Source: CAZOVB01 sp046541415
GTDB taxonomy: Bacteria; Planctomycetota; Phycisphaerae; SM23-33
Assembly: GCA_046541415.1 (NCBI GenBank)
Contig: JBKHDI010000005.1
Span: 40,714 to 104,713 of the forward strand
Reading direction: 5' to 3'
Length of the DNA: 64,000 bases
Made by a program: the position numbers and the translations under genes. Below the pieces are notes generated by a model, which worked only from the letters and a program-made list of their open reading frames with translations, searched no databases and was not told the DNA's origin. Of the stretch, positions 60,120-64,000 are shown piece by piece; position 1 is the stretch's first letter, and each line of letters starts with the position of its first letter.

Positions 60120-61821
60120 ACGTCTCCAGCGACAGGTCGGTCCCGTCGTAGGCGATCCGCTGCTTGCCGGCCACGACGTTCCCCCCGGATACCGAAAGCT
60201 CCGGTGCCTTGCCGCCGTAGAAGCTGAACTTCAGCGTCTGGCCGTTCAGTTCGATGCTCTTGTCGCCTTCAGCCCCGGGCCCGGCCATGACGATCATGCC
60301 CTCCGCCCCGGAGGCTCCGGAGAAGTCCACCGCCGCCGAGGTCCCCTCGACCGTCAGAATCGCCGAGCCGTCGGCTGCGGGCTTCCAGGTGCTCGTCTTG
60401 CCGCGCAGGCGCCCGATCTTCTGCTGCTTGCCCAACGCCCAGACCCACAGCTGACCGCTGGTCGCCGACTTGTGCCACCCCCGCGTCGGCTGGGTCTGGA
60501 CGGTGACCAGGATGTCGTTGGCGTCCTGGTAGCGGTTTCGCATCGCGAAGAAGCGATACTCGCCCTTCTGGCGGTCGGCGAGGGTCAGGCCCACCGACTC
60601 GGCCGGGTCGGCCTCTTTCATATCCAGCGGCCAGTTGACCAGCGACAGAATCGCCCGGTGCGGGTACTCGCTGGCGGTTTCGAAGGGTCCGCCGGCGGCT
60701 TCGTCGAGTTTCTTGCTGACGCGGTTGTACAGCCAGAGCAGGGCGGGTTTGTGCTTCTGGTCGACCACGCCGAAGCCCATGCAGAACGTCCCTGGCCCGG
60801 ATATGCCCGAGCGGCTCCAGACGTTGTGGTCATACGCCCCGCGGCTGGGGAAGACCGGCTTGTCGTCGACCGCAAGCGTCTGGACGACGAACTTCAGGAC
60901 GGTATTGGGCACGTTGGGGCGCGGCGAGGCGAAGTCCTTGCCGCCCGCCACGCGCCAGGCCTGGATGGCCGTCAGGTAAACGATGTGCGAGGCCATCACG
61001 CCCGTGCCGTCACCTTCGTTGAAGAACCCGCCGTCGCCGAAGCCTTCGGTGACATTGCGGATCATGGCTTTCTGGCTCTCGGCCAGCAGGGGCTTGATCT
61101 TCTTCATATCGACCCCGGGATCGTTCATGATCGCCAGAACCGCCAGCGCCCCGCCGCCGACCTGCATGCCCCAGTGGTTGCTGGCGGGCATGTGGCGCGA
61201 GCCGCGGACCAGCTCCGCCAGCGACTGGTTCCTGCCCTCGTTGTACTCGGCGATGGCCTTGGCGAATTTGATCCTCGTCTGCTCGTCCCAGCCGTTGTAG
61301 CAGAGGTCATAGCCCAGGGCGTACCAGCCCAGGGAAGGCCCCGCCCGCAGCGCCCCGCCGGGGTTGCGGAAGCTGTAGCGGTCGTCGACGTCCCGCTGGA
61401 AGTTCAGGGCCTTCTCGAAACACTCCTTGCCCAGCTCGGCGTAGACCTTGTCCCCCGTGATCTGGTAAAGCATGCCGTACCCGGCCACGTGACTTATGGT
61501 GTAGGTCCCGACGGGGAAGTCCTTCTTCTTGGTCTCGTAAGCCTTGGATGAGTTGTTGTAGTGTTCCGGCAGGCTCAGCCCGTGCGTGCCGTTGAGCAGC
61601 ACCTCCAGGCGTTTGACCAGCCTTTGGCCCTCAGGGGTCTTGGCGCGTTTGCGGATCTCGGCCAGGTCCGACTGGCGGAACAACAGCCGCGGATGCTCGC
61701 CGGGCTTGGGCTCGACGAATCCCTCCACGTCCGCCGGCCAGGGACTCTCCTGGGCCCCGGCGCTGTTGAAGAGGCAGAGAACGACGAAAGCTGCAAGGCA
61801 AAGGACGCTGAAACGGTTCAT
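60100..61821 (-). CDS. exported heparinase II/III-like or alginate-lyase-like protein
   Basis: 573 aa: signal peptide (about 1-23, cleavage near SAGAQES), then a helical alpha/alpha toroid with HPRLLFRQSDLAEIRKRAKT (44-63) and ASNHWGMQVGGGALAVLAI, then a C-terminal beta-rich domain. This is the plan of uronic-acid polysaccharide lyases. Conserved N-H-W and Y residues in the toroid may be catalytic (inference). CAGGAG precedes the ATG at 61821. Substrate unknown. Confidence 0.8.
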   Translation of the reverse strand: MNRFSVLCLAAFVVLCLFNSAGAQESPWPADVEGFVEPKPGEHPRLLFRQSDLAEIRKRAKTPEGQRLVKRLEVLLNGTHGLSLPEHYNNSSKAYETKKKDFPVGTYTISHVAGYGMLYQITGDKVYAELGKECFEKALNFQRDVDDRYSFRNPGGALRAGPSLGWYALGYDLCYNGWDEQTRIKFAKAIAEYNEGRNQSLAELVRGSRHMPASNHWGMQVGGGALAVLAIMNDPGVDMKKIKPLLAESQKAMIRNVTEGFGDGGFFNEGDGTGVMASHIVYLTAIQAWRVAGGKDFASPRPNVPNTVLKFVVQTLAVDDKPVFPSRGAYDHNVWSRSGISGPGTFCMGFGVVDQKHKPALLWLYNRVSKKLDEAAGGPFETASEYPHRAILSLVNWPLDMKEADPAESVGLTLADRQKGEYRFFAMRNRYQDANDILVTVQTQPTRGWHKSATSGQLWVWALGKQQKIGRLRGKTSTWKPAADGSAILTVEGTSAAVDFSGASGAEGMIVMAGPGAEGDKSIELNGQTLKFSFYGGKAPELSVSGGNVVAGKQRIAYDGTDLSLETFTPKSR

Positions 61822-61891
61822 GGGGTTTCTCCTGATCTGGTGAAGCGGCCGGTTCTGAAACCCGCCCCGGACGCCGGGGTTTCTCAGGCCC

Positions 61892-61920
61892 TTGCCTGAA
61901 TCGCCCCGCCGGGGTAGTCT
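61892..61920 (+). promoter_or_regulatory. promoter of the TauE/SafE gene, leaderless geometry
   Basis: TTGCCT, 17 bases, TAGTCT; the ATG at 61928 begins 7 bases after the -10. Confidence 0.55.
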
Positions 61921-61927
61921 CTTGGCC

Positions 61928-62698
61928 ATGTTTGGGATCCCCCTGCCGATCATCTTCGCCGTCACCGGTGCGGTGGCCGGGTTTGTCGACGCCGTTGCCG
62001 GCGGAGGGGGCCTGATCACCATCCCCGTGCTGCTGGCCGCCGGAATCGACCCGAAAATGGCCTTGGGGACCAACAAATTCCAGGCCAGTTTCGGCTCGTC
62101 GACGGCGATGGTGACCTACAGCCTCCACAAGCACGTCGTGCCGTGGAACTGCAAGCTGGGTATCGCCGCGACAGCCATCGGGGCCGCGTCGGGAACGCTG
62201 GCCGTCCAGCACCTGCCCGGGCAGTTCCTGGCTGCGTTCATCCCCATCGCCCTGCTGGGCGTGCTGGTCTATTTCCTTCTGGCCCCGCGGGCCGGGCAGG
62301 TCCAGCGCCAGGCCCGCATGCCCCGGCCGGTGTTCTTCCTGCTCTTCGGGCTGGGCATCGGGTTTTACGATGGCTTCTTCGGGCCCGGAACGGGGTCGTT
62401 CTGGACCTTCGCGATTGTGCATTTCCTGGGTCTGGCCCTGCCGGCCGCGGCCGGCCATACCAAGGTGATGAACTTCACCTCCAACATCGTCTCGCTGGTC
62501 TTCTTCGCCATCGGCGGGTACGTGCTGGTCGTACCGGGCTTGGCCATGGCGACCGGGCAGATCATCGGCGCCCGCGTCGGGGCGGGCCTGGCCTCCAAAC
62601 GCGGGGCGGGGTTCATCCGCCCGGTCTTCCTGGTCGTCGTGGCCCTGACGATCGCCAACCTGCTCTACCGCCGATTGGCCGCCTGGCTGGGCTGGTGA
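61928..62698 (+). CDS. TauE/SafE-family sulfite/anion exporter
   Basis: 256 aa, about eight helices. N-terminal AVAGFVDAVAGGGGLITIP and central FYDGFFGPGTGSFW (the two inverted-repeat motifs of the family), KVMNFTSN motif near 180. Probably moves sulfite, sulfonates or organic anions. A longer TTG-started frame was rejected because the promoter -10 lies inside it. A truncated glycosyltransferase frame begins 4 bases after the stop. Confidence 0.92.
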   Translation: MFGIPLPIIFAVTGAVAGFVDAVAGGGGLITIPVLLAAGIDPKMALGTNKFQASFGSSTAMVTYSLHKHVVPWNCKLGIAATAIGAASGTLAVQHLPGQFLAAFIPIALLGVLVYFLLAPRAGQVQRQARMPRPVFFLLFGLGIGFYDGFFGPGTGSFWTFAIVHFLGLALPAAAGHTKVMNFTSNIVSLVFFAIGGYVLVVPGLAMATGQIIGARVGAGLASKRGAGFIRPVFLVVVALTIANLLYRRLAAWLGW

Positions 62699-62702
62699 TG
62701 GC

Positions 62703-62993
62703 GTGTCGATCCGGGTGATCACCGCAGCGATCGGCTCGATCGGCGACGTGCTGCCGCACCTGGCGATCGGGCGACAGCTCCAGCGGCGCGGCTGCGACGT
62801 GACGATTCTGGCCAATCCGGCCTACCGACAGCTGGTCGGCCAGGCCGGGCTGGACTGTGCTCCCATCGGCACGGCCGAGGAGATCGACGACACGGCCCGG
62901 GCCTTCACCTACCACCATCGCTTCTCGCTGGGCCCGGCGATCGCGATCCTCCAGGCCGCCGCCGGCAACGATCAGTCCTGCTCGTCCTTGTAG
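62703..62993 (+). pseudogene. truncated UGT-type glycosyltransferase (N-terminal fragment)
   Basis: A GTG opens 96 aa that match the N-terminal acceptor domain of MurG/UGT-like glycosyltransferases: VITAAIGSIGDVLPHLAIGR, RGCDVTILANPAYRQLV, AGLDCAPIG. Members are about 400 aa; here the frame ends at 62993, inside the tail of the convergent reductase gene. The donor-binding C-terminal domain is missing. The junction near 62970 suggests a deletion or rearrangement. Confidence 0.65.
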
Positions 62994-63868
62994 TCCTGCC
63001 AGGCGTTGTAGATGGCTTCGAGCTGGGCGGGGGCGAGGGGGCCTGCGTTGGCGGCCCGGAGGTTTGCCTCGAAGTGGCCCTCGTTGCGCGTGCCGACGAT
63101 GGCCGTCGAGACGCCGGGACAGAAGAGGATGAACCGCAGGGCGATTTCGACGCTTTCCTGCTCGTCGGCGTCGAAGAGGTCCAGCTCGATCTCCTGGCAG
63201 CGCTGGTAGTAAGGGCGCATGTAGTCGCTGTCGGGCCTTTCATCCAACAGCCAGGCGGCGTTGGCGATGGGGCGCTTGATGATCGTGCCCATCCCCGCCT
63301 TGCCCGCTTTGGGCAGAACCTGGTCGACCGGGTCCTGGTCGATCAGGTTGGCCGAGGTCTGCAGGGCCTGGAACTGGCCGGACTCGATGGCAGCGAGGGC
63401 AGTTTCGCCGTTGCCGCTGTAGCCGAGATAGCGGATCTTGCCCTGCTCCTTGGCCCTGGCCAGCGGCTCGATGACATCGCCTTTCTTCAGCGTTTCGATC
63501 GAGCAGGTGTGCAGTTGCATCAGGTCGATGGTGTCGGTCTTGAGGCGCTGGAGCGACTGCTCGATGCTCCGGGCCATCATCTCCGGGTCCCAGTCTTCTG
63601 CCTCTGGCGGCTCGTCCAGCCCGCGGGCGTGGCCACACTTGCTGAAGAGGTAGAACTCATCGCGTCGGTCGGCCAGGGCCTGGCCGATGCGGACCTCGCT
63701 GCGCCCGTAGCAGGCGGCGGTGTCGATGACGTTGATGCCCGCATCGATGACGCGCTTCAGCAGGCGGCCTGCGTCTTGGTCGCTGATCTGCTCCGATCCG
63801 ACCTCAGCGCCGCCGAAACCCAGCGCGGTGACCTGCATGTCCGTCCGGCCGAACTGTCGTTTCTCCAT
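62972..63868 (-). CDS. aldo-keto reductase
   Basis: 298 aa: MEKRQFGRTDMQVTALGFGG start, catalytic D and Y in VIDTAACYGRSE, K in FSKCGH, H in LMQLHTCS, and cofactor end motif AIVGTRNEGHFEAN. Physiological substrate unknown. GGGAGTCGG precedes the ATG. It is not a close copy of the reductase at 24 kb. Confidence 0.9.
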   Translation of the reverse strand: MEKRQFGRTDMQVTALGFGGAEVGSEQISDQDAGRLLKRVIDAGINVIDTAACYGRSEVRIGQALADRRDEFYLFSKCGHARGLDEPPEAEDWDPEMMARSIEQSLQRLKTDTIDLMQLHTCSIETLKKGDVIEPLARAKEQGKIRYLGYSGNGETALAAIESGQFQALQTSANLIDQDPVDQVLPKAGKAGMGTIIKRPIANAAWLLDERPDSDYMRPYYQRCQEIELDLFDADEQESVEIALRFILFCPGVSTAIVGTRNEGHFEANLRAANAGPLAPAQLEAIYNAWQDYKDEQD

Positions 63869-63906
63869 CGCTTGCCGACTCCCATCTGCCCCGGGGCGTT
63901 TGCAGA

Positions 63907-63935
63907 ATCGTATCGGGGCCGACGGTCAAAGCCAA
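63907..63935 (-). promoter_or_regulatory. possible promoter of the second aldo-keto reductase
   Basis: Minus strand TTGGCT, 17 bases, TACGAT; about 40 bases before the ATG. Confidence 0.35.
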
Positions 63936-63944
63936 CGCAGCCGC

Positions 63945-64000
63945 TTACCGGCCGGGCCGCCTGCCGGCCAGGATGCCCTCGATGCGCTTCCGGGCGGATT
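63945..64000 (-). CDS. C-terminal end of a further gene (partial)
   Basis: The last 17 codons of a minus-strand frame (SARKRIEGILAGRRPGR) before TAA at 63945. Too short to identify; the gene runs off the window. Confidence 0.4.
   Translation of the reverse strand, partial: SARKRIEGILAGRRPGR

Noticed and set aside
1..64000. CRISPR array, prophage or insertion sequence
   Set aside because: No spaced direct repeats, integrase, transposase or phage structural genes were seen on either strand.

Overview
The window is GC-rich, gene-dense bacterial DNA. Its content points to a Planctomycetota bacterium, probably of the Phycisphaerae or a close relative. The signs are PQQ-type beta-propeller proteins, a type I sulfatase beside Gfo/Idh/MocA oxidoreductases, alpha/alpha-toroid proteins fused to DUF4159 domains, a very long SecA with a SEC-C tail, many small lipoproteins, and intracellular glycoside hydrolases. 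A complete flavodiiron protein suggests an anaerobic or microaerophilic life. The assignment is inferred from gene content; no rRNA or tRNA gene was seen.

Layout. 0-5.6 kb, minus strand: prepilin peptidase, a two-helix membrane protein, an OmpA-type lipoprotein, hisH-hisA and rho, which ends in a textbook intrinsic terminator. 5.7-15.5 kb: a GH3 glucosidase with PA14 insert, lysA and glycerate kinase (minus), two neighbouring related four-helix membrane proteins, and a sulfatase-oxidoreductase pair. 15.7-21.1 kb: secA, a SEC-C microprotein that looks like a copy of the SecA tail, and carA. 21.2-30.1 kb: a helical-repeat exported protein, two PQQ-propeller proteins, an aldo-keto reductase, hisI, and a Ktr/Trk potassium uptake pair. 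30.3-33.0 kb: a phosphoribosyltransferase-DUF2267 pair, a DksA/TraR protein and a second oxidoreductase. 33.4-39.3 kb: surface polysaccharide genes (CapK/PaaK-like enzyme, Wzy/WaaL-type ligase with TPR tail, WecA-like transferase, DUF4416), the last three overlapping in one operon. 39.4-43.8 kb: C-type-lectin lipoprotein, flavodiiron protein, HAD hydrolase, phosphodiesterase-type lipoprotein. 43.9-48.0 kb: a stress-type island (DUF1622, a small membrane protein, an unusual ferritin-like protein, a PMP3 peptide, a decayed DUF421 gene, a general-stress protein, a broken zinc-ribbon gene). 48.1-56.5 kb: GH43, then MoxR with one toroid lipoprotein, divergent from two toroid-DUF4159 proteins. 56.5-64 kb: branched-chain aminotransferase, acylphosphatase, cation efflux, CCA-adding enzyme, a heparinase-like lyase, TauE/SafE permease, a truncated glycosyltransferase, a second aldo-keto reductase, and the end of one more gene.

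Promoters of the ordinary sigma-70 kind (TTGnnn, 17 bases, TAnnnT) can be read in many places. At five genes the -10 box lies 6-7 bases before the ATG and no Shine-Dalgarno sequence is present, so these mRNAs are probably leaderless. The strongest leads are the rebuilt SecA (cysteine-rich insert plus tandem W-A repeats), the SEC-C microprotein, the MoxR/toroid/DUF4159 locus, the stress island with its unrecognised diiron-like protein, a candidate small RNA before the acylphosphatase gene, and a palindromic repeat family at gene 3' ends.
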